Shown: piece after piece, positions 9,188-21,961 of the stretch
Numbering within the stretch: position 1 is the first letter of the stretch
How the letters are laid out: the number at the start of each line of letters is the position of its first letter
NCBI RefSeq assembly: GCF_003850565.1
Contig: NZ_CP027706.1
Location: 6,076,001-6,140,000, forward strand
Direction of reading: 5' to 3'
Length of the DNA stretch: 64,000 bases
Source of the DNA: Pseudomonas sessilinigenes
GTDB lineage: Bacteria; Pseudomonadota; Gammaproteobacteria; Pseudomonadales; Pseudomonadaceae
Made by a program: the position numbers and the translations under genes
Notes under the pieces: generated by a model
Databases searched by the model: none
What the model saw: the letters and a program-made list of their open reading frames with translations, nothing else
What the model was told of the DNA's origin: nothing

Positions 9188-11479
9188 TCAAAGGTTTTCG
9201 TAGCGGTTCATGTCCATGACCCCCGCCTCCACCGGGTCGGTTTCCTTCAAATAGCGGGTCTGGTCGTGGAAGTACTGCCAGAACTGCGGGTGGCTGCGAC
9301 GAATCCCCCAGCGTTCGACGATCTTCTCGAAGCCCTCGGCGTCCCTGGCCTCTTGCATGGCCGCAACGAACTCAGGCACCTGGGTGGATGGGATATCGAA
9401 GATGAAATTCGGGTAGCTGCTGAGGATACCCGGGAAGATCGTCAGGGTGTCCAGGCCCGGCTGGTAACGCAGCGACTCGCCGAGCATGAAGGCCACGTTA
9501 CTGTGGGCGCGGTTGCGCAGCATGCTGTAGAACTCGCGCTTGCCACCAGGCGTCTGCACCCTCAGCAAGGTAGCCTCGGGCAACTGCTCGATGACCTTGA
9601 GCCCTGCCGCCGGCCGCGACGCCAGGCGGCTCAGGGCCTGTTCGGCATCTTGCAGGGCCGGGTCGATGTTGGGCCGCGAGCAATAGGCGCTGTCACAACG
9701 GTTGATCGGGTCAGGCTTGGCATTGAGCTCGCCATAGCGAACCAGCAACTGGTTGGCAAAGTCCTTTTTCGGCTCCTTCAGGTCCAATTTCAGGGCACTG
9801 CGCTTGCTGTCGTCGATGGACTCATAATCCAGCCACATCTTGAACTTGCCGCTGTTCTGGTACCAATCGTCGAGGAAATCCTCACGGGTACCGGCGGGCA
9901 TCAGGCGCAGGAAGTTCTGCTCGGCGCCGTTGCGGATCAAGTCGAAGTACAGCCGGGTCTGGGCCTGGTGCGAAACGTTGCCGAATACGTCGAAGTTCAC
10001 CGCCAGCTGGTAATAAGTGCGCTCCAGCAACGGATAGTCGAACAGCCACATCGTCTGCGGAATCTCGCCGATCAGGCCCTTGGTCACCGAGGCGCTGTCG
10101 AAGTGGCGAAAGATGCTCAACAGCGCGTTGTCGTTGCCGGCCCACAGGGTCGACCAGCTGGGCGCCGGGGCCTCGGCGTAGGAGTCACGGCGCAGGGCCT
10201 CATACTCGTTGCGCTTGTCGCGGTAGGCCAACCACAGGCTGAGCACGCTGCCGACATCGTCGTTCTGCCCGGGCATCGCCAGCAAGGGCGTGGCCTGGCC
10301 ACGATAGGCCGGGTCGGTGATGTACAGGTCATGCTCCGGGGCCTGGAACAGGGCCCAGAAGTTGTCGCGGATCACGTCGGTGGCGATCTGCCCGCGGCAT
10401 ACCGGGCCACGGATGAAGGTCCGCACGAAGTACTCGGCATTATCCAGCATGAACTGGTAGCGGGCCTTGGCCGGGATCGCCTCGAAGGTCTCGAACGGAT
10501 TGGCCCGGCGTCCGGGCCCATAACCCGGCAACGCGCTGACCTGCCAATCGCCGCTGTAGAACAGGGTCTTGACCCGGGCCAGCTTCGCCGCGCCCAGCGG
10601 GTAGGTGATGTGGGTCTTGTGCACGATCACCCCCTGCACCGGCCACAGGCGGTAGTACACCTGGGTGCCCGGGTCGTCGTTGGGGCGCCGGGTATTGATC
10701 AGGTCGATGGGCTGGCCAGTGGGGGTACGCGAGCGCACCCACTGGAAGAAATGCCCAGGCTCACCGCCTTCGAAATAGATGTGCGCCAGGAACCAATGCT
10801 CGTAGAGCCAACGCGCCACCAGGCTCTCCCGAGCACCGGGGGCGTTGAGCAGGTTTTCCCACTGGACCACCTGCAGGCTTTCCCGGGCGCTGGGGGCCAG
10901 GGCCTGCTCGTCGATCGGTGCCCCGGAAGCCAACCAGCGCTGTAGCGTCTGGTACTGCTGGTTGGTCAAGCCAGTGACCGCCAGGGGCATGCCTTCCTTG
11001 GGATGGGCCCCGGCATAACCGTCGAACTCGGCCGGCTGCGGGCACATGTTCTCCCGGTTCAGGCCCAGGACGATCTCACTGGGCAGCTTGGCATTGGGTT
11101 GCAGCGGCGTACGGTGCCCCAACTCCAGCATCCGCGCCATCAGCGCCGCCTGGCTGCCCTGGGCATCGAGCACCGAATAGAACCCGCGGCTCTGCCAGGC
11201 CGCCTTGCCGCTGGCATCGTAGAACAGCCGGGTCGGGTCCTGGGCCTTGCTCCGCTCACCGTCGTATACCGGCGCCTTCGAGGCGCCACGGGCAGCCCCT
11301 TCACCGCTGCCCAGGTTGAGTTGGCAGGCCGAGTCGTAGCAGGCATGGCAAGCCACGCACTTCTCGGTAAAGATCGGCTGGATGTCGCGGGTATAGGAGA
11401 TCGCCGGCGCCGGACCTTGTGCCATACACAGTGAACTCAATAGCAGCAGCACGCTGCTGACGGCAAAACGATACGGCAT
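9188..11479 (-). CDS. cti: Fatty acid cis/trans isomerase Cti
   Basis: This 763-residue periplasmic enzyme has a signal peptide of about 20 residues (cleavage near CMAQ-GPAP) and the cytochrome-c-type heme site CVACHAC at about residues 41-47. Cti converts cis-unsaturated membrane acyl chains to trans, a fast membrane-rigidifying response to solvents and heat known in Pseudomonas and Vibrio. Length and heme site are as expected. It is divergent from metH, with 153 bases between the starts that contain the MetR box. Confidence 0.93.
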   Translation of the reverse strand: MPYRFAVSSVLLLLSSLCMAQGPAPAISYTRDIQPIFTEKCVACHACYDSACQLNLGSGEGAARGASKAPVYDGERSKAQDPTRLFYDASGKAAWQSRGFYSVLDAQGSQAALMARMLELGHRTPLQPNAKLPSEIVLGLNRENMCPQPAEFDGYAGAHPKEGMPLAVTGLTNQQYQTLQRWLASGAPIDEQALAPSARESLQVVQWENLLNAPGARESLVARWLYEHWFLAHIYFEGGEPGHFFQWVRSRTPTGQPIDLINTRRPNDDPGTQVYYRLWPVQGVIVHKTHITYPLGAAKLARVKTLFYSGDWQVSALPGYGPGRRANPFETFEAIPAKARYQFMLDNAEYFVRTFIRGPVCRGQIATDVIRDNFWALFQAPEHDLYITDPAYRGQATPLLAMPGQNDDVGSVLSLWLAYRDKRNEYEALRRDSYAEAPAPSWSTLWAGNDNALLSIFRHFDSASVTKGLIGEIPQTMWLFDYPLLERTYYQLAVNFDVFGNVSHQAQTRLYFDLIRNGAEQNFLRLMPAGTREDFLDDWYQNSGKFKMWLDYESIDDSKRSALKLDLKEPKKDFANQLLVRYGELNAKPDPINRCDSAYCSRPNIDPALQDAEQALSRLASRPAAGLKVIEQLPEATLLRVQTPGGKREFYSMLRNRAHSNVAFMLGESLRYQPGLDTLTIFPGILSSYPNFIFDIPSTQVPEFVAAMQEARDAEGFEKIVERWGIRRSHPQFWQYFHDQTRYLKETDPVEAGVMDMNRYENL

Positions 11480-11536
11480 GTCCCTGGTCCCGAAAGTAAA
11501 AACGTCGCGATTCTACCGGTCCGCTCGGCGAACCAA

Positions 11537-11553
11537 CATGAACGATATTCATG
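11537..11553. promoter_or_regulatory. MetR-type operator upstream of metH
   Basis: The palindrome CATGAA-CGATA-TTCATG is present; its core TGAACGATATTCA matches the published MetR consensus TGAA-N5-TTCA exactly. It lies 79 bases before the metH ATG and 57 before cti on the other strand. A second imperfect inverted repeat (GCAAAACCTGC and GCAGGTTTGC) follows at 11553-11590. MetR is known to activate metH in enterobacteria with homocysteine as coregulator; that it does so here is inferred. Confidence 0.75.
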
Positions 11554-11632
11554 CAAAACCTGCGCATGCCGCAAAACCATGCAGGTTTGCTATGCTCCAC
11601 GCCCTTCGTAATGGCCTTTCCAGGTAGTCCCC

Positions 11633-15343
<3,711 letters not shown>

Positions 15344-15411
15344 GAGCGAGCCGGCTCCCTTGCCTGGACATTGTCTATGCTCTGTTGACACCCAACCGTG
15401 TCGAGGGATTT

Positions 15412-15630
15412 ATGGACGATCCAAGCAACAGCCGGCCACCCACCTTCCTGCAAATGCTGCAAAGCGTTCTGGCAGCAGCCTTCGGCGTACAGAGCGGGAA
15501 AAACCGCGCCCGCGACTTCAGCCACGGCAAGCCCAGCCACTTCATCGCGCTGGGCATCCTGTTCACCACGCTGTTCGTCCTGGTACTACTGGGCATCGCC
15601 AAGCTGGCGATGCACCTGGCGGGTGTCTGA
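15412..15630 (+). CDS. DUF2970-type small membrane protein
   Basis: This 72-residue protein has a soluble N-terminus rich in polar residues (PPTFLQMLQSVLAAAFGVQSGKNRARDF) and one C-terminal membrane segment (about residues 45-67). This matches the DUF2970 family of single-pass proteins of unknown function. The start at 15412 is chosen because the family motif starts there; an in-frame upstream start adds nine residues. It lies 68 bases after metH and may be co-transcribed. It converges with the next gene and the two stops are only 4 bases apart. Confidence 0.75.
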   Translation: MDDPSNSRPPTFLQMLQSVLAAAFGVQSGKNRARDFSHGKPSHFIALGILFTTLFVLVLLGIAKLAMHLAGV

Positions 15631-15634
15631 TCAT

Positions 15635-16723
15635 CTAGCGCCGCAGCAATTGCAAGCCGAAGGGGTAGCGATAGCCTGCCGGCTTGCCCTGCGCGGACAA
15701 GGCACGAAAGTCCACGCCCGTCCCGGCCTGGTTGCCCAGGCGCAGCAATTGCTGGGCCTGGGTCCGGGTCAGGGGTTGTAACAGCGGCAGGCGCCAGTCC
15801 GGCCCGCCCAGGAGCCGGGGATCGATCCCCAACGCGTCATCGTGCAGTGCCACCAGGGCCCAGCCACCCAGGGTGAAGTGCCCGGCGACCAGCACCGACA
15901 ACTGTCCATCGATCAATGCCTGCAAAGCCTCGGGCGAGCTGTTGAGGCCGCTGAACAACAGGTCCTTGCCCGGCTTGAGCCCCAGTTCACGGGCGGCATC
16001 CATGGCCCCCAAGGCCATTTCATCGTTGGCCGACCAGACCAGCCGGGTCTGCGGATAGCGACGCAACAGTTGCTGCGCCTGGCGATAGGCGCGCTCCCGT
16101 GCCCACTCGCCATAAACCAGCTGGCGCAAATGCACCTGCGGGAATTCGGCCAGGGCCCGACGCAGCCCCTGCTCGCGCAGTTGCGCCGAGGGCGTGACCT
16201 TCAACCCGGAGAAAGCCAGGAGTTCGATGCTCTGCCCGTCCGCCACTGGCCCGTGCTGGCGCAAGAGTTCCTTGAGCATCAGGTAGCCAGCTTCTTCATC
16301 GTTGCCCAGCATGCTGCCGATCCAGTCGGAGTACTTGTGCCGGCTCTGGCTGATCAGGTCGCGCTGGTCCTGGGTCAGCGCGCTGTTGACGATGAACAGC
16401 TTGATCCCGGTACCCTGGGAAAGCCGCAGGATCTGCGGTGCGATGTACTGCTCGTTCACCAGCATCAGGTAGTCGGGCTTATGCGCCCCGCGGATCACTT
16501 CCCGGGCTTGCTCCAGGGTCCTGCCAGCGTCGCGCTCGGCATAGAGAATGCGCAGGTCCATGCCCAGGTTCTTGGCGGCGATCTGCATGAAATGCGAATA
16601 GCTGACCCAGAAGGTCTCCGTGGAATTGCCGGGATTGAGAAACACCACTGATGTGGCCTGAGCCAGGGTCCAGAACGGCAGGCTCAACCACAACACACAC
16701 TTGCACAACAACTTGAACATCAC
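15635..16723 (-). CDS. Periplasmic substrate-binding protein (sugar-type, Peripla_BP_4-like)
   Basis: This 362-residue protein has a signal peptide (residues 1 to about 23, ending in AQA). The mature part (VVFLNPGNSTETFWVSYSHF onward, with ANDEMALGAMDAARELG later) follows the two-lobe periplasmic-binding-protein type 1 fold of ribose/LacI relatives. No permease or ATPase lies nearby, so it may serve a distant ABC importer or act as a periplasmic sensor partner. The ligand cannot be told from sequence. Confidence 0.8.
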   Translation of the reverse strand: MMFKLLCKCVLWLSLPFWTLAQATSVVFLNPGNSTETFWVSYSHFMQIAAKNLGMDLRILYAERDAGRTLEQAREVIRGAHKPDYLMLVNEQYIAPQILRLSQGTGIKLFIVNSALTQDQRDLISQSRHKYSDWIGSMLGNDEEAGYLMLKELLRQHGPVADGQSIELLAFSGLKVTPSAQLREQGLRRALAEFPQVHLRQLVYGEWARERAYRQAQQLLRRYPQTRLVWSANDEMALGAMDAARELGLKPGKDLLFSGLNSSPEALQALIDGQLSVLVAGHFTLGGWALVALHDDALGIDPRLLGGPDWRLPLLQPLTRTQAQQLLRLGNQAGTGVDFRALSAQGKPAGYRYPFGLQLLRR

Positions 16724-16830
16724 GAAAAGAGCCCCAGAATTATCCCAGGCAGTATAACTGGCAAAATACTGGCCAACGGCGGCAAATTGTCCCGATTGTC
16801 CGACAACCCAGGCTCTTTGTTATCGCCTTG

Positions 16831-16944
16831 CTATTGGTGGCTGACCCAAAACACGGCCGTACCCACGACCAGTATGATCAGAAAGAGAATGGCCCAAGCA
16901 TCAACGGTACTGTCGTTTTTCCTGGCTTTGGTTGGATGGCTCAT
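16831..16944 (-). CDS. 37-residue membrane microprotein
   Basis: This short ORF encodes a charged N-terminus (HPTKARKNDSTVDAW) followed by one membrane segment (AILFLIILVVGTAVFWV) and ends SHQ. A good Shine-Dalgarno (AGAGG, 7 bases from the ATG at 16942-16944) supports it. A longer in-frame start at 17016 adds 24 residues without a ribosome site. I recall similar short proteins near cysI in other Pseudomonas, but the function is unknown. Confidence 0.6.
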   Translation of the reverse strand: MSHPTKARKNDSTVDAWAILFLIILVVGTAVFWVSHQ

Positions 16945-17316
16945 AGCATCGCCTCTAGTAGATTTTATCGGTGACTGCTCAAAGACACGTCCACAGTTAA
17001 GCCCATGATTTCCCACACCTCAAATGTGGATACTGATAAAGGCTCTTCGTTAGTCATTTTGGTTCTTTACATATACTCAAACATCACTTTTGCGCATAAC
17101 TGCAAACTGGTATCGTTCGGCGGCTCCGATCGGAGTGCGCGGCCGTGCGCGCAGATTTGCTTACGTGGGTAGCGTTGAGCATCAACGAAGGCAGAACGAG
17201 ATGAACCCGGTGACCCGCCGCTATCGACGTCAGTCGCAACGGCCTGATGAACCTGTTCACCGCAGTATTTGCCGAGTGTGCCTTCAAGCCGCCTGTAGCC
17301 TGAGAACTGGACCTAT
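16945..17316. other. Intergenic region before cysI
   Basis: No gene is supported here. It must hold the cysI promoter and the promoter of the 37-residue ORF. A TATACT hexamer lies near 17073 and small dyads are visible (CCACA-N7-TGTGG near 17015-17031, GCGCGGCC-rich repeats near 17140). A 69-codon plus-strand ORF starting at 17201 overlaps cysI out of frame and has no coding character. The ribosome site before the cysI ATG is weak. A CysB site is expected from function, but I could not identify one. Confidence 0.5.
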
Positions 17317-18975
17317 ATGTACGTATACGACGAGTACGATCAGCGGATCATCGAGGACCGCGTCAAGCAGTTCCGTGATCAGACCCGACGCTATCTGGCA
17401 GGTGAGCTGAGCGAAGAAGAATTCCGCCCCCTGCGCCTGCAGAACGGGCTTTACATCCAACGCTTTGCCCCGATGCTGCGGGTCGCCGTGCCCTATGGCC
17501 AGTTGAACTCGCGCCAGGCACGGATGATGGCCAAGATCGCCCGCGACTACGACAAGGGCTACGCGCACATCAGCACCCGGCAGAACGTGCAGTTCAACTG
17601 GCCGGCCCTGGAAGACGTGCCGGAGATCCTGGCCGAGCTGGCCACCGTGCAGATGCACGCCATCCAGACCAGCGGCAACTGCCTGCGCAACGTCACCACC
17701 GACCAGTTCGCCGGCGTCGCTGCCGACGAGCTGGTGGACCCGCGCCCCTGGTGCGAGATCGTCCGCCAGTGGACCACCTTCCACCCCGAATTCGCCTACC
17801 TGCCGCGCAAGTTCAAGATCGCCATCAATGGCTCGACCGCTGACCGCGCAGCCATCGAGGTACACGACATCGGCCTGGAGCCGCACTACAACGCCGCCGG
17901 CGAGCTGGGCTTCCGGGTGCTGGTGGGCGGTGGCCTGGGCCGGACCCCAGTGGTCGGCGCCTTCATCAATGAGTTCCTGCCCTGGCAGGATCTCCTGAGC
18001 TACCTCGACGCCATCCTGCGGGTCTACAACCGCTACGGCCGGCGCGACAACAAGTACAAGGCGCGGATCAAGATCCTGGTCAAGGCCCTGACCCCCGAAG
18101 TGTTCGCCGAGAAGGTCGATGCCGAGATGGTCCACCTGCGTGGCGGCCAGACCACCCTGACCGAGGCCGAAGTGCATCGCGTGGCCCGGCACTTCGTCGA
18201 TCCGGACTACAAGGCCCTGGACAACCAGGATGCCGCCCTCGCCGCCCTGGACCAGGAGCACCCGGGTTTCGCCCGCTGGCGCACCCGCAACACCCTGGCC
18301 CACAAGAAGCCGGGCTACGTGGCCGTGAGCCTGTCGCTCAAGCCCACCGGCGTGGCCCCGGGCGATGTCACCGACAAGCAGTTCGATGCCATCGCCGACC
18401 TGGCCGACCGCTACAGCTTCGGCTTGCTGCGCACTTCCCACGAGCAGAACGTGATCCTCGCCGACGTCGAGCAGAGCCAGCTGTTCACCCTGTGGGGCGA
18501 GCTGCGGGAAAACGGTTTCGCCACCCCGAACATCGGCCTGCTGACCGACATCATCTGCTGCCCTGGCGGTGATTTCTGCTCCCTGGCCAACGCCAAGTCG
18601 ATCCCGATCGCCGAATCCATCCAGCGCCGTTTCGACGACCTGGACTACCTGTTCGACATCGGCGAGCTGGACCTGAACATCTCCGGTTGCATGAACGCTT
18701 GCGGCCACCACCACGTGGGCCACATCGGCATCCTCGGCGTCGACAAGAAAGGCGAGGAGTTCTACCAGGTCTCCCTGGGCGGCAGCGCCAGCCGCGACGC
18801 CAGCCTGGGCAAGATCCTCGGCCCGTCCTTCGCCCAGGACGACATGCCCGATGTGATCTCCAAGCTGATCGACGTGTACGTGGAGCAACGCACCGAAGAC
18901 GAGCGTTTCATCGACACTTACCAACGTATTGGCATCGACCTCTTCAAGGAGCGCGTCTATGCAGCGAATCATTAA
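17317..18975 (+). CDS. cysI: Sulfite reductase hemoprotein (ferredoxin/CysI type)
   Basis: This 552-residue nitrite/sulfite reductase has two ferredoxin-like/heme repeats. The siroheme and [4Fe-4S] ligand motifs are seen as TSGNCLRN (about residue 108-115), CCPGGDFC (about 411-418) and SGCMNACGHHHVGH (about 456-469). It reduces sulfite to sulfide in cysteine synthesis. As in other Pseudomonas, it lacks an attached flavoprotein. A DUF934 gene overlaps its 3' end by 17 bases, and that pair is a conserved operon. Confidence 0.94.
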   Translation: MYVYDEYDQRIIEDRVKQFRDQTRRYLAGELSEEEFRPLRLQNGLYIQRFAPMLRVAVPYGQLNSRQARMMAKIARDYDKGYAHISTRQNVQFNWPALEDVPEILAELATVQMHAIQTSGNCLRNVTTDQFAGVAADELVDPRPWCEIVRQWTTFHPEFAYLPRKFKIAINGSTADRAAIEVHDIGLEPHYNAAGELGFRVLVGGGLGRTPVVGAFINEFLPWQDLLSYLDAILRVYNRYGRRDNKYKARIKILVKALTPEVFAEKVDAEMVHLRGGQTTLTEAEVHRVARHFVDPDYKALDNQDAALAALDQEHPGFARWRTRNTLAHKKPGYVAVSLSLKPTGVAPGDVTDKQFDAIADLADRYSFGLLRTSHEQNVILADVEQSQLFTLWGELRENGFATPNIGLLTDIICCPGGDFCSLANAKSIPIAESIQRRFDDLDYLFDIGELDLNISGCMNACGHHHVGHIGILGVDKKGEEFYQVSLGGSASRDASLGKILGPSFAQDDMPDVISKLIDVYVEQRTEDERFIDTYQRIGIDLFKERVYAANH

Positions 18976-19453
18976 GAACAACGAGGTCGTCGACGAAACC
19001 TGGCACCTGCTGCCCAAGGACGCGACCCTCGACGGCATCTCCAACTGCGACGACCTAATCGTGCCGCTGGCCCTGTGGCGCGATCACGGCCACGCGCTCA
19101 AGGCCCGTGACGGCGGCCTGGGCATTTGGCTGGACGCAGACGAAGAAGCCGAAGAAATCGGCGACGATGTCCACAACTTCCAGGTGATTGCCTTGAACTT
19201 CCCGGCCTTCACCGACGGCCGCAACTACTCCAACGCCCGCCTGCTGCGTGATCGCTATGGCTACAAGGGCGAGCTGCGGGCCATCGGCGACGTGCTGCGC
19301 GACCAGCTGTTCTACCTGCAACGCTGTGGCTTCGACGCCTACGCGCTGCGGGCCGACAAGGACCCCTACGAAGCCCTGGAAAGCCTCAAGGACTTCTCGG
19401 TGACCTACCAGGCCTCCACCGACCAGCCACTGCCGCTGTTCCGCCGCCGCTAA
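18959..19453 (+). CDS. DUF934 protein (CysH-associated oxidoreductase partner)
   Basis: This 164-residue DUF934 protein is recognised by FPAFTDGRNYSNARLLRDRYGYKGELRAIGDVLRDQ-type sequence in the middle (described here in parts: FTDGR, SNARLLR, GYKGELRA, GDVLRDQ). It is conserved next to cysI in proteobacteria and is thought to support sulfite reduction, though the biochemistry is not settled. The ATG at 18959 overlaps the end of cysI by 17 bases, so translation is coupled. A terminator at 19467-19505 closes the operon. Confidence 0.88.
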   Translation: MQRIIKNNEVVDETWHLLPKDATLDGISNCDDLIVPLALWRDHGHALKARDGGLGIWLDADEEAEEIGDDVHNFQVIALNFPAFTDGRNYSNARLLRDRYGYKGELRAIGDVLRDQLFYLQRCGFDAYALRADKDPYEALESLKDFSVTYQASTDQPLPLFRRR

Positions 19454-19466
19454 GCGTCGCGCCAAC

Positions 19467-19505
19467 AAAAAGCCCTGGACCGGTTTCCCGCTCCAGGGCT
19501 TTTTT
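19467..19505 (+). terminator. Intrinsic terminator after the cysI-DUF934 operon
   Basis: A 13-bp perfect stem (AAAAAGCCCTGGA with TCCAGGGCTTTTT) surrounds a 13-base loop and ends in a T-run, 14 bases after the DUF934 stop. Confidence 0.93.
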
Positions 19506-19526
19506 GTATCTGGCGTCTTCTAGACC

Positions 19527-19600
19527 GTCATCGCCGGCACGCTCCTACAAAAGCCATGGGTTCGAGCTTCGTTGTAGGAGCGAGGCTTGCCCGCGATCGC
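19527..19600. repeat. Pair of inverted Pseudomonas REP-like sequences
   Basis: The right copy reads GTAGGAGCGAGGCTTGCCCG (about 19574-19593) and continues into CGATCGC, the familiar Pseudomonas REP form. The left copy (about 19527-19550, ending GCTCCTACAA) is its partial reverse complement. The pair sits between the cysI operon and sohB, which converge, as REP doublets usually do. Confidence 0.75.
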
Positions 19601-19636
19601 TCTCAAGGAGAGCACCAACGGCAAGCTCGCGCGGCC

Positions 19637-20662
19637 TTACCAGAAACGCTGCTGGGTCAGGCGGCTCCACCAGGTCAGCAACACGCGGTCCACCGAACCG
19701 CTGGCCGCCAGCCCTACCCGCTCCTGCAGGCTCTTGCGCTCGGCGTAGTGCAGGTGGAACACCTCGGCCGCCTTGGCTTTTTCGGCCAGGTACTCGTCGC
19801 TGGTCTGCAACTCGTCCACCAGCTGTTTTTCCTGGGCCGCCACACCCAGCCAGACTTCGCCGGTGGCCACTTCGTCGATGGCCAGTTGCGGGCGATAGCG
19901 GGCCACGAAGTTCTTGAACAGCTGGTGGGTGACGTCCAGGTCCTCCTGGAACTTCTCCCGGCCCTTCTCGGTGTTCTCGCCGAACACGGTCAGGGTGCGC
20001 TTGTATTCACCGGCGGTGAGCACCTCGAAGTCGATGTCGTGCTTCTTCAGCAGGCGATTGACGTTGGGCAACTGCGCCACCACGCCGATGGAGCCGAGGA
20101 TGGCGAACGGTGCGCTGATGATCTTCTCGCCGATGCAAGCCATCATGTAGCCGCCGCTGGCCGCGACCTTGTCGATGCACACGGTCAGCGGCACCCCGGC
20201 CTGGCGAATACGCGCCAGCTGCGAGGAGGCCAGGCCATAGCTATGGACCATGCCGCCACCGCTTTCCAGGCGCAGCACCACTTCATCCTTGGGCGTGGCC
20301 AGGCTCAGCAACGCAGTGATCTCGTGACGCAGGCCCTCGGTGGCCGAGGCCTTGATATCGCCGTTGAAATCCAGCACGAACACCCGCGGCTTATCCTCGG
20401 CGGGCTGCTTCTTCTGCTTCTTCTCGGCCTTGCCCTTGGCCTTGCGCAAGGCCTTGAGCTGATCCTTGTCCAACAGGCTCTGCTCCAGGCGCTCGCGCAG
20501 CTCCTTGTAGAAATCGTTCAGCTTGCTGACCTGCAACTGCCCGACGCCCTTGCGCCGCCCCTTGCTGCGCAGGGCGGCGGCGGTGATCAGCACCACCAGG
20601 ATGGCGACCACCAGGGTCACGGTCTTGGCCAGGAAACTGGCGTACTCGACAAAAAACTCCAC
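19637..20662 (-). CDS. sohB: Inner-membrane serine peptidase SohB
   Basis: This 341-residue S49 peptidase has an N-terminal membrane anchor (about residues 8-30), a lysine-rich linker (65-88) and the catalytic domain. The nucleophile is Ser169 in DKVAASGGYMM and the general base is Lys221 in TAGEYKRT; the 52-residue spacing matches the E. coli protein. SohB is a periplasmic-side peptidase related to SppA. It stands alone on the minus strand. Confidence 0.94.
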   Translation of the reverse strand: MEFFVEYASFLAKTVTLVVAILVVLITAAALRSKGRRKGVGQLQVSKLNDFYKELRERLEQSLLDKDQLKALRKAKGKAEKKQKKQPAEDKPRVFVLDFNGDIKASATEGLRHEITALLSLATPKDEVVLRLESGGGMVHSYGLASSQLARIRQAGVPLTVCIDKVAASGGYMMACIGEKIISAPFAILGSIGVVAQLPNVNRLLKKHDIDFEVLTAGEYKRTLTVFGENTEKGREKFQEDLDVTHQLFKNFVARYRPQLAIDEVATGEVWLGVAAQEKQLVDELQTSDEYLAEKAKAAEVFHLHYAERKSLQERVGLAASGSVDRVLLTWWSRLTQQRFW

Positions 20663-20864
20663 GGAAACTCCTTACGCATGATCGCCGCCAACCCGCGGCG
20701 CAATGGGTCCAAGCATACCGGCGCGACCGGTCGGCCACCAGTCGCGAAACCTTGTGTAATCACGCTCCAACAATCATTTCAAACAAGCGTATGTTTTTTC
20801 ATTGACAGCTCACCGGCATCCTCATAACCTCGCAAAACTTTCAACGTGCCGGGATGACGCGGAC

Positions 20865-21575
20865 GTGGGCAGCATCTACTTGATTCGACATGGCCAGGCC
20901 TCCTTCGGTGCAGACGACTATGACGTGCTGTCGCCCATCGGTGTTCGCCAGGCCAGCGTCCTGGGCGACCACCTGGCCGCCCTCGGAGTGAACTTCGATC
21001 GCTGCCTGTCCGGTGACCTGCAACGCCAACAGCATACCGCCCAGGCCACCCTGGAGCAGCTCGGCGCTGCCGGCCTGGCCCGGCCGACGCTGGAGATCGA
21101 CCCGGCATTCAACGAGTTCGACGCCGACGCCATCATCCGCGCATTGCTGCCCGACCTGTTGTCCCAGGAACCCGAGGCGCTGAACACCCTGCGCAACGCC
21201 GCGCAAAATCGTGCTGAATTCCAACGCATCTTCGCCCTGATCATCCAGCGCTGGCTGGCCGGCACCTACGACCCACCCGGGCTGGAAAGCTGGCTGGGCT
21301 TCGTCGAGCGGGTCCAGGGTGGCCTGCAACGAATCCTGGAGGCCGCGGACAACCGGCAGAAGATCGCTGTGTTCACCTCCGGCGGCACCATCACCGCCCT
21401 GCTCCACCTGATCACCCGGATGCCCGCCCAGCAGGCCTTCGAACTCAATTGGCAAATCGTCAACACCTCGCTCAACCAGCTGAAGTTTCGCGGACGCGAG
21501 GTGTCCCTGGCTTCCTTCAACGGTCATACGCATCTGCAACTGTTGAAGGCACCGGAGCTCATCACCTTCCGTTGA
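20865..21575 (+). CDS. Histidine phosphatase family protein (phosphoglycerate-mutase-like)
   Basis: This 236-residue protein has the catalytic RHG motif near its N-terminus (YLIRHGQASFG, His at about residue 9) and a second conserved region TSGGTITALLHL (about residues 168-180). It belongs to the broad acid-phosphatase/PGAM family; the substrate is unknown. I chose the GTG at 20865 because the fold begins there; an ATG at 20802 would add 21 residues without family character. An SCP2 gene follows 50 bases downstream. Confidence 0.85.
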   Translation: MGSIYLIRHGQASFGADDYDVLSPIGVRQASVLGDHLAALGVNFDRCLSGDLQRQQHTAQATLEQLGAAGLARPTLEIDPAFNEFDADAIIRALLPDLLSQEPEALNTLRNAAQNRAEFQRIFALIIQRWLAGTYDPPGLESWLGFVERVQGGLQRILEAADNRQKIAVFTSGGTITALLHLITRMPAQQAFELNWQIVNTSLNQLKFRGREVSLASFNGHTHLQLLKAPELITFR

Positions 21576-21625
21576 GCCCGATTCACTGTGAACCTTGCTG
21601 TAACCACCCATAAAAGGATCGAACC

Positions 21626-21940
21626 ATGACCTCCGTAGCTGACGCCGTAAAAGCCATGCAAGCCAAGTTCAACCCAGCTGCCGCTGCCGGCCTGGACCTG
21701 GTTTTCGGTTTCCGCATCGATGACACCAAGCACTTCTCGCTGGTAGTGAAAGACAGCACCTGCGAACTCAAGGAAGGCGAGAACCCAGACGCCCAGGTCA
21801 CCCTGGTGATGGACGGCGAGACCCTGGACGGCATCGTCAGCGGCGAAACCGACGGCATGCAGGCGTTCATGGGCGGCAAGCTGCGCACCGAAGGCGACAT
21901 GATGCTGGCCATGAAACTGAGCGAACTGTTCCCAGCCTAA
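21626..21940 (+). CDS. SCP2 sterol-binding-domain protein
   Basis: This 104-residue protein consists of one SCP2 fold: FGFRIDD, CELKEGENPDAQVTLVMDGET and FMGGKLRTEGDMMLAMKLSELF are typical. Such proteins bind lipids or fatty acyl-CoA in a hydrophobic tunnel. AAAGGA lies at proper spacing before the ATG at 21626. It follows the histidine-phosphatase gene and is ended by a strong hairpin (21962-21991). Confidence 0.9.
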   Translation: MTSVADAVKAMQAKFNPAAAAGLDLVFGFRIDDTKHFSLVVKDSTCELKEGENPDAQVTLVMDGETLDGIVSGETDGMQAFMGGKLRTEGDMMLAMKLSELFPA

Positions 21941-21961
21941 GCGGCACAGTTTCCAGCTCCT

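Noticed and set aside
17201..17410. 69-codon ORF in the cysI leader that overlaps cysI out of frame
   Set aside because: No ribosome site, no family character, ends inside cysI; may be a chance frame.
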